Positions 17,755 to 27,421 of a stretch of DNA of 64,000 nucleotides are shown here, in pieces. The position numbers and the translations under genes are program-made. The DNA lies in NCBI GenBank assembly GCA_015075175.1, contig JABTUV010000005.1, positions 186,001 to 250,000 of the forward strand. Direction: 5' to 3'. How positions within the stretch are numbered: position 1 is the stretch's first letter; each line of letters opens with the position of its first letter. Under the pieces are notes generated by a model, which did not search any database, was not told the origin of the DNA, and saw nothing but the letters and a program-made list of their open reading frames with translations. The DNA is from a bacterium (lineage in GTDB: Bacteria > Hinthialibacterota > Hinthialibacteria > H5-UNCL2).

Positions 17755-19278
17755 TCATACCTCATCCAACCTCGCCGGCTGAAAGAAGCCTTTGCTTTGA
17801 GTGCCGGCGAGGAGGGAGTAGAGCATCGCGCGGTCGGCGTCGAGGATGTGGTCGTGGCCCTTGCTGTAGAGGACTTCGCCGCGTGAGGAGAGGGTGTAGG
17901 TGTGGGCGGCCAGCTCTTCGAGGCGGGGGCCGTCGCCGAAGCGGATGCGGCGTTCCTCGATGAGACGCGCGTAGAGGTCGGTAGTGGCGCGTTTCATGGG
18001 CAGGCGGGCGGGGCCGTCGCCGAGGGTGAGGACGCCGCCGAAGGGGACGCCGAGTTCGCCGTCGGGGCCGCGGGTGAGGCGGCGGGAGAGGTCGGGCCGC
18101 TCTTGGGCCAGGCCCTGAAGCAGGGCCAGGCCGCCGCCGCCGCGGTCCGAAGCCAGGCTCTCCGCAGCGGTCGTGGTCATGACCGCCGCCACCCAGGCTT
18201 CCTGCACGCGATAGGGCACGCGCACCATGCGCAGGACCCCGAGGGCGCGCAGGCGGCAGTCGCGGACGTCCCGCCCTTCCACCGCCCACACCACGAGGAC
18301 CGAGGGGTCCTGGCTGTAGCCCACGTCCATGCCCAAGAGCACGCGCGCGTCGCCAGGCTCCAGGCTGGCGCACCAGCGCGAGAGCTGCGCCTGGGCGTCG
18401 CCCGACTCGCCGGAAAGCTCCAGAAACGGCTCGGGGGAGGGCAGAAGGCACGCTTCCAGCTCGGCCAGCGCGAAGACGCTGCCGGCGGGGCTGCCATGCT
18501 CGCCCAGCACGTTGTGCACGTATCCCGGCGCCATCCTTCCGCCGTACAGCCGCGCCAGCTCCGCGTCCTTGGCCTCGTCGAAGTCGGGATTGAGCCGGCT
18601 CGGCCAGTGGTACTGCGAAAAGGCCTCGTCGTGGGAGAGCTGGTAGAAGCGGTTGCGCAGGCCGTTGGGCACGCCGTAGACGTAGAGCCATCCGCCGGCG
18701 TTGAGGGCGGGCAGGAGTTCGTCCCAGGAGGGCTCGAGCATGTTCTGGGCCTCGTCCACGGCGATGGCGTCGACGTGGGTGTTCTGGAAGTTGACGCCGC
18801 GGGCGCCGGCGATCTTGGCCAGCAGCAACGCGCCGTTGTCGAACTGGAGGCGAACGAAGGGCGAGCGCACGATGCGCGCGACGCGCGGCGAGAGCAGCGG
18901 ATGGGAGCGGCAGAGGGCGATCAGGCGCTCGGTGGTAGGCGCCAGGTTGTGCTGCCACTGCGCGGCCAGGAGACACTCGCGGCCGGGATGGGTGAGGGCG
19001 AAGTGCAGGAGGCAGAGTTCGATCTCAGTGGTCTTGCCAAACGTCGCGGCCGTCGCGGTGCAATTGCGCAGGGCGGGATCGAGGAGAGGCGCGCTGGTAG
19101 TCGCAGAGGACGAGCCGCGCAGGCTCCAGGAGCGTCTGGGTGAAGGCGAGGCGTCCGGCGGGCGTGGGATCGAGCAGGGAGCTCGGACGTGGACGCGACC
19201 GGCCAGTCGTGCCAGTAGTCGCCCCAGCCTCTGCGGCATGGCGGAAACAGCCCAGGTCGCGCTCTCGTCCTGGCGCAC
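17755..19278 (-). CDS. Phage-type terminase large subunit (TerL-like)
   Basis: The protein has the two-domain order of TerL. The ATPase shows a Walker A-like ATAATFGKTTEIELCLLHFA, a Walker B VDAIAVDEAQNM and a coupling motif VYGVPNGLRNRFYQL. The RNase H-like nuclease shows LLGMDVGYSQDPSVLVVW and a late acidic site DHILDADRAMLYSL. TerL pumps and cuts phage DNA during packaging. The true N-terminus is probably in the other frame (LLDPTPAGRLAF at about 19180, then LLEPARLVLCDYQR), with a one-base shift near 19090 just before the Walker A region. Residues upstream of that in this frame are unreliable. No portal, capsid or tail gene is next to it, so it is a remnant or part of a minimal element. 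Confidence 0.75.
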   Translation of the reverse strand: MRQDESATWAVSAMPQRLGRLLARLAGRVHVRAPCSIPRPPDASPSPRRSWSLRGSSSATTSAPLLDPALRNCTATAATFGKTTEIELCLLHFALTHPGRECLLAAQWQHNLAPTTERLIALCRSHPLLSPRVARIVRSPFVRLQFDNGALLLAKIAGARGVNFQNTHVDAIAVDEAQNMLEPSWDELLPALNAGGWLYVYGVPNGLRNRFYQLSHDEAFSQYHWPSRLNPDFDEAKDAELARLYGGRMAPGYVHNVLGEHGSPAGSVFALAELEACLLPSPEPFLELSGESGDAQAQLSRWCASLEPGDARVLLGMDVGYSQDPSVLVVWAVEGRDVRDCRLRALGVLRMVRVPYRVQEAWVAAVMTTTAAESLASDRGGGGLALLQGLAQERPDLSRRLTRGPDGELGVPFGGVLTLGDGPARLPMKRATTDLYARLIEERRIRFGDGPRLEELAAHTYTLSSRGEVLYSKGHDHILDADRAMLYSLLAGTQSKGFFQPARLDEV

Positions 19279-19828
19279 GATGGACAGGAGCCCGCGCGCC
19301 GCCAGAAACAGGAGACGCGCCCCGGGTGGTGCGCTCGCCGTTGTCGCTGGTACTCGTAATCTCCTCGACGAGGCCGCGCTCGGCGAGGCGACTCTCCAAC
19401 CGGCCCAGGATCAGGCGGGCGGTACACAGATCGGCGAGGCGGCGGAAATGCTGGGGGGTGAGATGTTGGCCGGTGGACATGAGCTGTTCCAGCGAGAGCC
19501 GCAGGATGTCGATGGCGGCCTCGACTTCGTAGCGGCAATAGGTGCGACGGCGGGGCTTGGCGGGGCGGCCGTCGGCGCGGCGGCAGTCGCAGCCGAAGCC
19601 GCCGCCGTATTGGCGGCAGCCTTCCGGGCAGCGCAGGAGGACGGTGTAGCCGCGCTCGGACAGGAGGCAGAGCGCCTTGCTGAGGCGTTGTCCGGCGGTG
19701 CAGGTAGCGCCAGCCTGGCGGCGGAAGCCAGGCGACGAAAGGCGGGGCGGGACGTCAGGCACGGGATGCGGGCAGCGGCAGCCGGCGGCCCACTCGGCCT
19801 CGCAGAGTTCGGGCAGGGTTTCACTCAT
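19279..19828 (-). CDS. Cys-rich small protein preceding TerL, possible small terminase or DNA-binding partner
   Basis: The start is taken at 19828 (MSETLPELCEAEWAAG); the longer frame begins at 19843. The first 85 residues hold many cysteines (CRCPHP, LRCPEGCRQYGGGFGCDC, TYC), which could bind metal. Residues 90-160 are helical (AAIDILRLSLEQLM, FRRLADLCTARLILGRLESR). A frameshift near 19320 moves the sequence to LLFLAARGLLSIVRQDESAT in the frame of the next gene. The position directly before a TerL gene suggests the small terminase role. That is inference from order only; no HTH was identified. Confidence 0.4.
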
Positions 19829-19920
19829 GGCGCATACTCCCAAAGGTGGGGCGGCTGGCGCGGGGGCGAGGACATGGGAAGAAAGGGCCTCGTGCCCGTT
19901 AAGAAGATAGTGGCGAACAG

Positions 19921-19980
19921 GCCGTCCTCTCGATACGCCCGGAGTACCGGTTACTCGAGGACTCGGTTTCAGCTTTCTTG
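19921..19980 (+). repeat. Family A hairpin repeat, short form (A1)
   Basis: It reads GCCGTCCTCTCGATACGCCC then GGAGTACCGG and TTACTCGAGGACTCGG. The two outer thirds pair as a hairpin and a T-rich tail follows. One of eight copies in the window, all on this strand. Confidence 0.85.
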
Positions 19981-20057
19981 CGGCTACGCCTTATGAAACG
20001 GCGCCAGGGGACCTGGACGGGGCGGATGGCCTGCGCGAGGCGGGTCGCACGCGCCCC

Positions 20058-20086
20058 TTGACGCTTTTCGCCCCCTTGCCTAGTAT
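20058..20086 (+). promoter_or_regulatory. Sigma-70 promoter for the MBL-fold gene
   Basis: TTGACG (20058-20063), 17 bases, TAGTAT (20081-20086). The start codon is 54 bases downstream of the -10. Confidence 0.6.
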
Positions 20087-20140
20087 GAGCTTGTCGAACC
20101 AATCGGTCTCTTTTTTTTTGCAACACCACGGGAGGACAGC

Positions 20141-21064
20141 GTGCCATTCAAGTTCACGTTTCGTGGTGTGCGGGGGAGTTACGCGGTTCCCGGACCGTCA
20201 ACCCTTCGCGTGGGCGGCAACACCACCTGCCTGGAAGTGCGCGTGGAGGGCAACCTGATTCTGTTTGACGCGGGGACGGGGATCATCCAGGTGGGGCGGG
20301 AGGTCGCCGAGGAGCTGGCGGAGCGGCGCAAGACCCAGCCCGACGCGCGCGTGGTCGCCAGCATCTTCTTTTCCCACATGCATCACGACCACACGCAGGG
20401 CTTCCCTTTTTTCAAGCCGGTTTACTTTGAGACCAGCGAGCTGCATCTCTTCGGGCCGCGCATGATGAACACGGATTTCGGTTCCGGGCTGGCCACCGCG
20501 CTCTTGTCGCCGCTGTTTCCCGTGGAGCTGTCGGACATGCGGGCCGCCAAGCACATCCACAACATCTACGACACCGACGTAGTCGTCTATCCGCTCTCGG
20601 GCGAGGCGCCGGTGATGGTGAAGAACAAGAACGGGGCGGAAGAGTACGGGCCGGAGACGCCGCGGGTGCGCTGCTGCCACAGTTACGCCCATCCCAACGG
20701 GGGTTCGATGGTGTATCGCATCGAGTGGAACGGCAAGTCGGTGGTTTTTGCGACCGACGTGGAGGGTTACGTGGGCGGGGACCAGCGGCTGATTCATTTC
20801 GCCAAGGGGGCGGACGCGCTGATTCACGACGCGCAGTACGAAGAGAAGCGCTACTTCGGCTATCCCAATCCGGTGCAAGGTTTCGGGCACAGCACGCCGG
20901 AGATGGCGGCGCACGTGGCCCGCAGCGCGGGCGTGCGGCGGTTGTTTCTGCATCATCACGATCCGGAGAGCGACGATGAGCTGGTGGAGGCGATGGCGGA
21001 GCGCGCGCGCAAGTCGTTTCCCAATACTCAACCCGCGGTGGAGGGACTCACCATCGAGCTGTAG
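20141..21064 (+). CDS. Metallo-beta-lactamase-fold hydrolase (RNase Z/phosphodiesterase-like)
   Basis: 307 aa with GTG start behind GGGAGGACAGC. The dinuclear metal site is clear: FFSHMHHDHTQGFPFF (H-x-H-x-D-H), a later His in CHSYAHPNGGSMVYRI, the bridging Asp in VVFATDVEGYVGG and a final HHHDPESDD. The start VRGSYAVPGPSTLRVGGNT, with G-G-N-T-x-C, is typical of the stand-alone MBL group related to RNase Z and cyclic-nucleotide phosphodiesterases. The substrate cannot be read from the sequence. It has its own promoter and is followed by a family A and a family D repeat. Confidence 0.8.
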   Translation: MPFKFTFRGVRGSYAVPGPSTLRVGGNTTCLEVRVEGNLILFDAGTGIIQVGREVAEELAERRKTQPDARVVASIFFSHMHHDHTQGFPFFKPVYFETSELHLFGPRMMNTDFGSGLATALLSPLFPVELSDMRAAKHIHNIYDTDVVVYPLSGEAPVMVKNKNGAEEYGPETPRVRCCHSYAHPNGGSMVYRIEWNGKSVVFATDVEGYVGGDQRLIHFAKGADALIHDAQYEEKRYFGYPNPVQGFGHSTPEMAAHVARSAGVRRLFLHHHDPESDDELVEAMAERARKSFPNTQPAVEGLTIEL

Positions 21065-21154
21065 CGAGCCAGGGACAGTCTCTCATGAGGCTTCGCCTCA
21101 CCGGTAGAAGATAAAACACCGAGGCCGCTCCGAAGGCGGGTTGGCCGCATCCAA

Positions 21155-21313
21155 GCCGTCCTCTCGATACGCCGGAGTACCGGCTACTCGAGGACTCGGT
21201 TTTTGTTTCTCTTGCAACTCTGGCAAGGCCTGTTTTTAAGCGCAGTCACCCATTTCCGCCGCCGCGCCCCGCGCGGTCGGAGAGTTCTCCCTGCGGAAAT
21301 GGGTGACTGTCCC
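21155..21313 (+). repeat. Compound repeat: family A element (A2) joined to family D palindrome (D2)
   Basis: A2 (21155-21205) has the GCCGGAGTACCGGC hairpin tip. Its tail CTCTTGCAACTCTGGCA and TTTTTAAG runs straight into the D arm CAGTCACCCATTTCCGC (from 21243), and the other D arm ends at 21313. The same A-tail-D order is seen at 55907-56036. Confidence 0.85.
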
Positions 21314-21317
21314 TGAG

Positions 21318-22529
21318 TCAGCGCGTCCAGGCGTGGATGAAGGTCAGCGTATTCTGGGGGATGGCGACCTCCACGTCACGCGTAGCCGGATTGCCCTGGC
21401 TCATGTTGATGGTGGTGTCGTAGACGACCGGGTCGCCGTCCTGCGGGGTCAGCTGAATGCGCACCGGGATGTTGCCCTGTGGGACGAAGTCGCGCGCCTG
21501 CAGGGTGATGGTCTGGCTGGCGGAACTGCCCAGGGGCATGAAGATGCTGACCGCCTCGCCGGTCCCCTCCAGGATGGCGCGTCCCGCCACGCTGATGATG
21601 TCCAGGCGCGGCTGCGGGGTGGCGAAGGAGGCCATGTAGCTGCCGATGGAGACCACCGTGGTGGGCTGGTAGTCGAACGCGAGCTGGCTGCGGTAGATGG
21701 TGTCGATGCGGATGCGGCCGGCGCCGCCCTCGGTGTTGGTCCAGGAGGTGCGTCCGCCACGCACGTCCAGCGTACCCGTACCCGAAACGACGGGAGCCAC
21801 GCAACGGATCGCGCCGCCGCTGCCCTGGCCGCCGGAGACCAGGGACCCGCTTGTCCCGTCGTTATCTCCGCCGCGGGCGCGGATGGTTCCAAACACTTCC
21901 ACCTTGGTGTTGGAAGAGAGCAGAATAGCGCCGCCCCCGCCGGCCCCGCCGCGCCCCGGCTGGCCTGATGTTCCCCCTCCACCCGAGCCGCCGACCAGAG
22001 GGACGAGCAGCGCGCTGCCGTAGACCTCACCGTCCTTATCGGTGACGTGGTTCGTACGGCTGCCATAAGCTGCACTTCCTGCGCTGGAATTCTCGTAAGG
22101 CGGCGAGGGAGTGCCCCCCAGACCCGCGCCCGGGCCCTGTCCGGCGCCCGGCGCCACGCCCAGGATGCCCGGGGTACCGCCGTCAAACCCGCCCGGACCG
22201 CCCGCGCCCGCGACCGGCGGCGACGACGTGCCCGACTGGCCCGACACGTCGATGGTACCGTCGATGCGGATGTCGCCCGTCGCCAGGATATGCACGGGGG
22301 TGTTCAACACGTTACGGTTGAAGCGCAGCGTCCGCCCGGCTCGCACCGTCACGGTAGTGAAGTTAAAGATGCCGTTGGGAGGAACGTCCAGGATGGTGAG
22401 GGTGGTTACGTCGAGAATGCCGTCCGCTCCCGTGCTGCCCGAGTTGAAAGCCGGCTGCGCCGGCGCCGGCGGGGTCAACGCCAGACAGATTCCGGCCAGT
22501 CCAAACCATGCGAGTCTGCCGATGTTCAT
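21318..22529 (-). CDS. Secreted Gly-rich beta-structured protein
   Basis: 403 aa. A Sec signal peptide (MNIGRLAWFGLAGICLALTP, cut near APAQPAF) is followed by FNSGSTGADGILDVTTLTIL and then repeated short strands (ILATGDIRIDGTIDVSGQSG). The middle is Gly/Ser-rich. This style is common in surface proteins of Myxococcota and candidate phyla that begin with a beta-helix-like GDI-x-I-x-G-x-I. No enzyme motif is seen. It directly follows the repeat protein gene upstream on the same strand (the frames nearly touch at 22526-22529), so a two-gene unit is likely. Confidence 0.65.
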   Translation of the reverse strand: MNIGRLAWFGLAGICLALTPPAPAQPAFNSGSTGADGILDVTTLTILDVPPNGIFNFTTVTVRAGRTLRFNRNVLNTPVHILATGDIRIDGTIDVSGQSGTSSPPVAGAGGPGGFDGGTPGILGVAPGAGQGPGAGLGGTPSPPYENSSAGSAAYGSRTNHVTDKDGEVYGSALLVPLVGGSGGGGTSGQPGRGGAGGGGAILLSSNTKVEVFGTIRARGGDNDGTSGSLVSGGQGSGGAIRCVAPVVSGTGTLDVRGGRTSWTNTEGGAGRIRIDTIYRSQLAFDYQPTTVVSIGSYMASFATPQPRLDIISVAGRAILEGTGEAVSIFMPLGSSASQTITLQARDFVPQGNIPVRIQLTPQDGDPVVYDTTINMSQGNPATRDVEVAIPQNTLTFIHAWTR

Positions 22530-23353
22530 GCTCTTCTCCTCCTTCGCTCACTGAAAGCGTTGCTTACGGTCGGTCGTCGCGCCGCAGCACGGCCGCGTCG
22601 GCGACCGGCTTGCCGGACGTGTCGCGACGGATGCTGACCGGCGGTCGGGCTAACACGGTATTGCGCGGCAGCCGCTGGTTTGGCCAGGTCAGGGCGGACG
22701 ATGTCTGGAGGTTTGGCCACGACAGTATTGCGCGGCAGCCCGCCAGGTTTGGCCAGGTCAGGGCGGACGATGTCTACCGGAGGTTTGGCCACGACGGTAT
22801 TGCGCGGCAGGCCGCCGGTTTGGCCGAGATCGGGGCGGACGATGTCTACCGGAGGTTTGGCCACGACGGTATTGCGTGCCAAGCCGCCGGTTTGGCCGAG
22901 ATCGGGGCGGACGATGTCTACCGGAGGTTTGGCCACGACGGTATTGCGTGCCAAGCCGCCGGTTTGGCCGAGATCGGGGCGGACGATGTCGATGGGCGGG
23001 CGGGCGACCACGGTGTTAAACGGCAGGCCGCCGGTATCGCCGAACTCGGGCAGCACGATCTCGACCGGCGTGCCCGTCCCGCCGCCCGCCATGTAGAAGC
23101 GGCGTTGCGTGACGCCCGCCCAGTGGTACGAGAGGCAGAGCACGTCCCAGTAGTTCACCAGACCGTCCAGGTTGTAGTCGGCGACCTGCTTGGTACGCCA
23201 GTCGAAATAGAGGGTCCAGAAGTCGGCCTCGGCCTGAGCGAAGGAGACCGGTGCCCAGCTCAGGCAAAAAAAGGCCGTCAGCCCGAGGCATAGCGGGTGC
23301 CAAGAATGGGCGCAGGGCCGGATGATATTGCGACTGAGTGTCTCTGGCCTCAT
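22526..23353 (-). CDS. Secreted protein with 24-residue tandem repeats and a half dockerin
   Basis: A signal peptide (CLGLTAFFCLSWAPVSFAQ) is followed by one Ca-loop helix pair (VADYNLDGLVNYWDVLCLSY), half of a dockerin. Then come five or six near-identical 24-aa units with the core DIVRPDLGQTGGL and RNTVVAKPPV (72-bp DNA period, about 22670-23030). The last unit is damaged: one V is lost, then a shift at about 22675 turns the tail into Arg-rich nonsense. In the neighbouring frame the natural end reads LPRNTVLARPPVSIRRDTSG and stops at 22564. The true gene therefore probably ends at 22564. Function unknown; a flexible surface stalk is a guess. Confidence 0.6.
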   Translation of the reverse strand: MRPETLSRNIIRPCAHSWHPLCLGLTAFFCLSWAPVSFAQAEADFWTLYFDWRTKQVADYNLDGLVNYWDVLCLSYHWAGVTQRRFYMAGGGTGTPVEIVLPEFGDTGGLPFNTVVARPPIDIVRPDLGQTGGLARNTVVAKPPVDIVRPDLGQTGGLARNTVVAKPPVDIVRPDLGQTGGLPRNTVVAKPPVDIVRPDLAKPGGLPRNTVVAKPPDIVRPDLAKPAAAAQYRVSPTAGQHPSRHVRQAGRRRGRAAARRPTVSNAFSERRRRRA

Positions 23354-23770
23354 GTTACGCGGCCCCGTCGTGTCTGTACCTGGTACTTGGGAAGCGAAAA
23401 GAGGGAAAAACGCGACTCACTGCGGCCAATGCCGCTGACAAGGGAATTGGATATTACAATAGGCGGTACGTTAATGCAAGTCAATTTGCAATTGATTCTC
23501 AACAATTTTCTTGGGGGCGGTAGTTGCGCAGCGTGCTGCGCGCGCCGGCAAGCTGGCGCAGTCCATACTTCCAGTCCGGAGGGTTGCCACAACTTCTTGA
23601 TTTGGGGCAAGTTATCCTATTTCTTGACAATCCGGAGCGGGTTTTCTAGAGTATGGTTTAGTGGCCGAGGCGGCCGATCGAGTTCATCCCCTTAACACGT
23701 CGCAGGAGTCGGAGGATCCGGACCGCGGCCAACGCCCTTAGCCGCGGCCGGTATGCGGAGGCGCCATCCC
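23354..23770. promoter_or_regulatory. Spacer upstream of accB: family C repeat and promoter
   Basis: No gene was seen. A family C copy lies at 23521-23541 and extends into GCGCCGGCAAGCTGGCGCAG (23540-23559). The accB promoter is at 23624-23652. A leader of about 118 bases then runs to the accB start. Confidence 0.6.
23624..23652 (+). promoter_or_regulatory. Sigma-70 promoter of accB-accC
   Basis: TTGACA (23624-23629), a perfect -35, is followed by a 17-base spacer and TAGAGT (23647-23652). Confidence 0.75.
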
Positions 23771-24214
23771 ATGGACCTGGAGCAGATCAAGCGGTTGATC
23801 GACCTTCTCCTGGAGTCGCAGATTACCGAGATCGAGGTCGAGGAGGAGGGGACGCGCATCCGGGTGAGCCGGCAGGCGTCGGTGCAACAAGTGGTTGCGG
23901 CGGCGCCCGGCGCGCCCGCGCCGGGCTTCGCGCCCATGAGCATCACCCCGGCTCCCGGGGTCGAGGAGAGTCCCTTCCAACTCATCAAGGCGCCCATGGT
24001 GGGCACGTTCTACCGCGCCCCCTCTCCGGACGCCGTGCCCTACGTGAAGATCGGCGACGAGGTCCATCCTGAAACCGTGGTTTGCATCCTGGAAGCCATG
24101 AAGATCATGAACGAGCTGAAGGCGGGCGTGTCGGGGGTCGTGCGCAACATCCTGGTGGAAAACGGCGAAGCGGTGGAATACGGGCAGCCGCTGTTCGAGA
24201 TCGAGCCGCGCTGA
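23771..24214 (+). CDS. accB: Biotin carboxyl carrier protein of acetyl-CoA carboxylase
   Basis: AccB carries the biotin that AccC carboxylates in the first step of fatty-acid synthesis. The start is taken at 23771 ([13 protein letters not shown]); six codons upstream are also open. The N-terminal helix and [14 protein letters not shown] are typical, then an Ala/Pro linker, then the biotinyl domain with [14 protein letters not shown], where the Lys of E-A-M-K-M-x-N receives biotin. 147 aa is normal for the family. accC follows after 5 bases. Confidence 0.93.
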   Translation: MDLEQIKRLIDLLLESQITEIEVEEEGTRIRVSRQASVQQVVAAAPGAPAPGFAPMSITPAPGVEESPFQLIKAPMVGTFYRAPSPDAVPYVKIGDEVHPETVVCILEAMKIMNELKAGVSGVVRNILVENGEAVEYGQPLFEIEPR

Positions 24215-24219
24215 CGGCC

Positions 24220-25570
<1,351 letters not shown>

Positions 25571-25660
25571 GAAAATTAGGGTTAGCGCCTATTTTTCCGC
25601 AGAACATCCGGAGGGTTGGACAGGCTGACACGGAAAAATAGGCGCTGACCCTAATTTTCC
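25571..25660. repeat. Family D palindrome directly after accC (D3)
   Basis: 90 bases with 30-base arms that match at 29 positions: GGAAAATTAGGGTTAGCGCC at the left end and its complement at the right end, loop about 30 bases. It begins at the base after the accC stop. Confidence 0.9.
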
Positions 25661-25675
25661 CTCGAGGAGGTCGAA

Positions 25676-26068
25676 ATGGTCTGTTACTACGAAACCGAGC
25701 TGGGGCGAGTGTACATCGGGGCGGACATCGTGCGGGCGGTGATCGCGCCGGAGATCGCCAAGTCGCGCTACTTCCGTCCGATGAACTACGTGGTCGCCGA
25801 CAAACCGGAAGAACAGGACCTGCGGCAGCTGGAGCGGGGCATCCAGGTCGAGTCGGAGGACGGGCGGGTGGTGGCCAAGGTGCACGTGGAGGCGCAGTAC
25901 GGGATACCCATCAACAAGGAGGCGGAGGCGCTGGCGGGGGACATCCGGCAGGCGCTGAAGGTGTCGACGGGGCTGGAGGTCGCCAACCTGATCGTAAACG
26001 TGGACGGGGTGTATCCGGCGCCGAGCGAGCCGAACGCGCGCAAGGCGCGCCGGGGAGGCCGGCGATGA
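25676..26068 (+). CDS. Asp23/Gls24 family protein
   Basis: 130 aa with VYIGADIVRAVIAPEIAKS at the start and IPINKEAEALAGDIRQALKV near the end, the usual landmarks of the alkaline-shock Asp23 family. In Firmicutes Asp23 is a membrane-associated protein anchored by AmaP, and the next gene here encodes AmaP, overlapping by 4 bases (ATGA). This strongly supports the assignment. A strong ribosome site (GAGGAGG) stands before the ATG. The biochemical role is unknown even in model bacteria; a role in envelope stress is inferred. Confidence 0.8.
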   Translation: MVCYYETELGRVYIGADIVRAVIAPEIAKSRYFRPMNYVVADKPEEQDLRQLERGIQVESEDGRVVAKVHVEAQYGIPINKEAEALAGDIRQALKVSTGLEVANLIVNVDGVYPAPSEPNARKARRGGRR

Positions 26069-26697
26069 ACACGCTGCGCTGGCTGATCCATCTGGTGCTG
26101 GTGGCGTACTTCATCGTGCTGGCTATCGTAATGTTCACGCTGGGGACGTCGCATCGCGTCTCGCACGCGGCGCACGAATGGGTGTGGCGGCAGGCGGCGA
26201 CGGAGGGGACGCCGTGGCATCCCGAGCGGCGGCTGGCCTACGGGGCGGGCGCGATCCTCTTGATTCTGGGGGCGTTGACGGCCGCGACGCTGCCGCGCCG
26301 CGACCGCCGCGGCGACGTATTGACGTACAGCCAGGAGGGGACGGAGGTGCGCATCGCGCGCCGCGCGGTGGAGGATTTCGTCTCCAAACTGGGCAAGGAG
26401 ATCGACGGCGTGTCGGACATGAGCTGCTGGATTGCGGCCAAGAACGACTGGATTCAGGTGAACGTGCACGTCAGCGTGGACGTGGGGCGGGTCGCCATAC
26501 CCAGCGCGTGCCAGGCGGTGAAGGCGACGTTGGAGCGGGAGATGCGGGAGACGCTGGGCTTCCCCAACGTGGGGGAGGTGACGGTGCAAGTGAGCCGGTT
26601 GGCGCAGACGGGGCCGCGGGCGCGCGCGCGCAAGGGCGAGGAGACGCTGCCGGCGGGCGAGGAATCGTACAGCTATACGCCGCCGCCGGAGACGTGA
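26065..26697 (+). CDS. amaP: AmaP-type membrane anchor of Asp23
   Basis: 210 aa. There are two N-terminal membrane helices (WLIHLVLVAYFIVLAIVMF and AYGAGAILLILGALTAATL) separated by about 35 residues, then a cytoplasmic domain related to Asp23 itself (EVRIARRAVEDFVSKLGKEI, with WIQVNVHVSVDVG). This is the AmaP arrangement. It overlaps the Asp23 gene. A family D palindrome starts at its stop codon. Confidence 0.75.
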   Translation: MNTLRWLIHLVLVAYFIVLAIVMFTLGTSHRVSHAAHEWVWRQAATEGTPWHPERRLAYGAGAILLILGALTAATLPRRDRRGDVLTYSQEGTEVRIARRAVEDFVSKLGKEIDGVSDMSCWIAAKNDWIQVNVHVSVDVGRVAIPSACQAVKATLEREMRETLGFPNVGEVTVQVSRLAQTGPRARARKGEETLPAGEESYSYTPPPET

Positions 26698-26790
26698 GCG
26701 AAAAATGGGGTCAGCGCCTATTTTTCCCCACCAGGCCACCCATAAGCGTCAGTACTGATTGGAAAAATAGGCGCTGACCCTATTTTTCGC
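26698..26790. repeat. Family D palindrome directly after amaP (D4)
   Basis: Left arm GCGAAAAATGGGGTCAGCGC continues to TATTTTTCC; the right arm GGAAAAATAGGCGCTGACCC ends in TATTTTTCGC (26761-26790). It begins at the base after the amaP stop and ends 10 bases before the gatC start, so the gatC ribosome site (AGGGG) immediately follows it. Confidence 0.9.
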
Positions 26791-26800
26791 AGGGGCATCC

Positions 26801-27094
26801 ATGACCATCAGTCGAGCTGAAGTCGAGCATATCGCGCTCCTGTCGCGTCTGTCGCCGAGCGAGGCGGAACTGGAGCGGCTGACGCACGACCTGGCGGAAA
26901 TCCTGGCCTTTGTCGCCAAGCTGTCCGAGCTGGACCTGTCCGAGGTGCCGCCGACCAGCCATCCGGTCGCGCTCGTCAACGTGACCGCGCCGGATGAGGT
27001 GGAGCCCTCGCTGGACAACGACACCGCACTGCGGAACGCGCCCAGCCGCCAGGGACCGTTCTTTCGCACGCCCAAGATCGTGGATGCGGGGTAG
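26801..27094 (+). CDS. gatC: Asp-tRNA(Asn)/Glu-tRNA(Gln) amidotransferase subunit C
   Basis: 97 aa, the normal GatC length. The start ITRAEV-type helix (TISRAEVEHIALLSRLSPSE), the loop VPPTSHP and the end RNAPSRQGPFFRTPKIVDAG are all typical; the last segment wraps around GatA. GatABC converts misacylated Glu-tRNA(Gln) or Asp-tRNA(Asn). gatA and gatB are not beside it. The stop codon is the first three bases of a small repeat. Confidence 0.9.
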   Translation: MTISRAEVEHIALLSRLSPSEAELERLTHDLAEILAFVAKLSELDLSEVPPTSHPVALVNVTAPDEVEPSLDNDTALRNAPSRQGPFFRTPKIVDAG

Positions 27095-27421
27095 GGTGCG
27101 CACCGCGCACCACGCCCAAAAATGCGCATGTCTGCGTCCATACCACGACCGGTTTCATCGTTGTAACCTCCGTCTCGCATGAGTCAAGCCAACAGGGATA
27201 GGCGCCCATTTTCCAGCGGACAATTTGCGTAACGGGCAAGCCATCAGTGGAAAATGGGTGACTGTCCCTTTGGGGCAATCCAGCCGAGCGCCAGACGCAG
27301 GCGCCGCAGCTCACTGGTCCGCCTCAAGCGCAGCGTAACCGCCTCCCGGCTCATGTCGACTTTCATCTTCGATCGCTCGCAGACGCATCCGGGCGGATTG
27401 TCGACCGAAGCGGGGGCCGGG
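27092..27421. repeat. Spacer with a gatC-stop repeat and family D palindrome (D5)
   Basis: TAGGGTGCGCACCGCGCACC (27092-27111) begins at the gatC stop and is a small palindrome. D5 has left arm GGCGCCCATTTTCCA (27201-27215) and right arm TGGAAAATGGGTGACTGTCC (27248-27267). A possible 40-codon gene on the minus strand is listed separately. Confidence 0.7.
27244..27366 (-). CDS. Possible small protein of about 40 aa
   Basis: It reads MKVDMSREAVTLRLRRTSEL, then RRLRLALGWIAPKG. The Arg/Leu-rich helix M-S-R-x-A-V-T-x-R-L-x-x-x-S-x-L-R-x-L-x-L-x-L-G resembles small hypothetical proteins I have seen in other genomes. That is recollection only. No ribosome site is clear. The stop codon comes from the right arm of the family D palindrome. 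It may be chance. Confidence 0.25.
   Translation of the reverse strand: MKVDMSREAVTLRLRRTSELRRLRLALGWIAPKGQSPIFH

Larger units (their letters stand above)
19829..20140. promoter_or_regulatory. Divergent spacer with family A repeat and a promoter
   Basis: No gene was seen. It holds a family A element (19921-19980) and the sigma-70 promoter at 20058-20086. A run of nine T (about 20110-20118) lies between promoter and gene. Confidence 0.6.

Noticed and set aside
23655-23700. tRNA-like fold near the accB leader
   Set aside because: No acceptor stem with anticodon and T-loop could be aligned; GC-rich chance pairing only.
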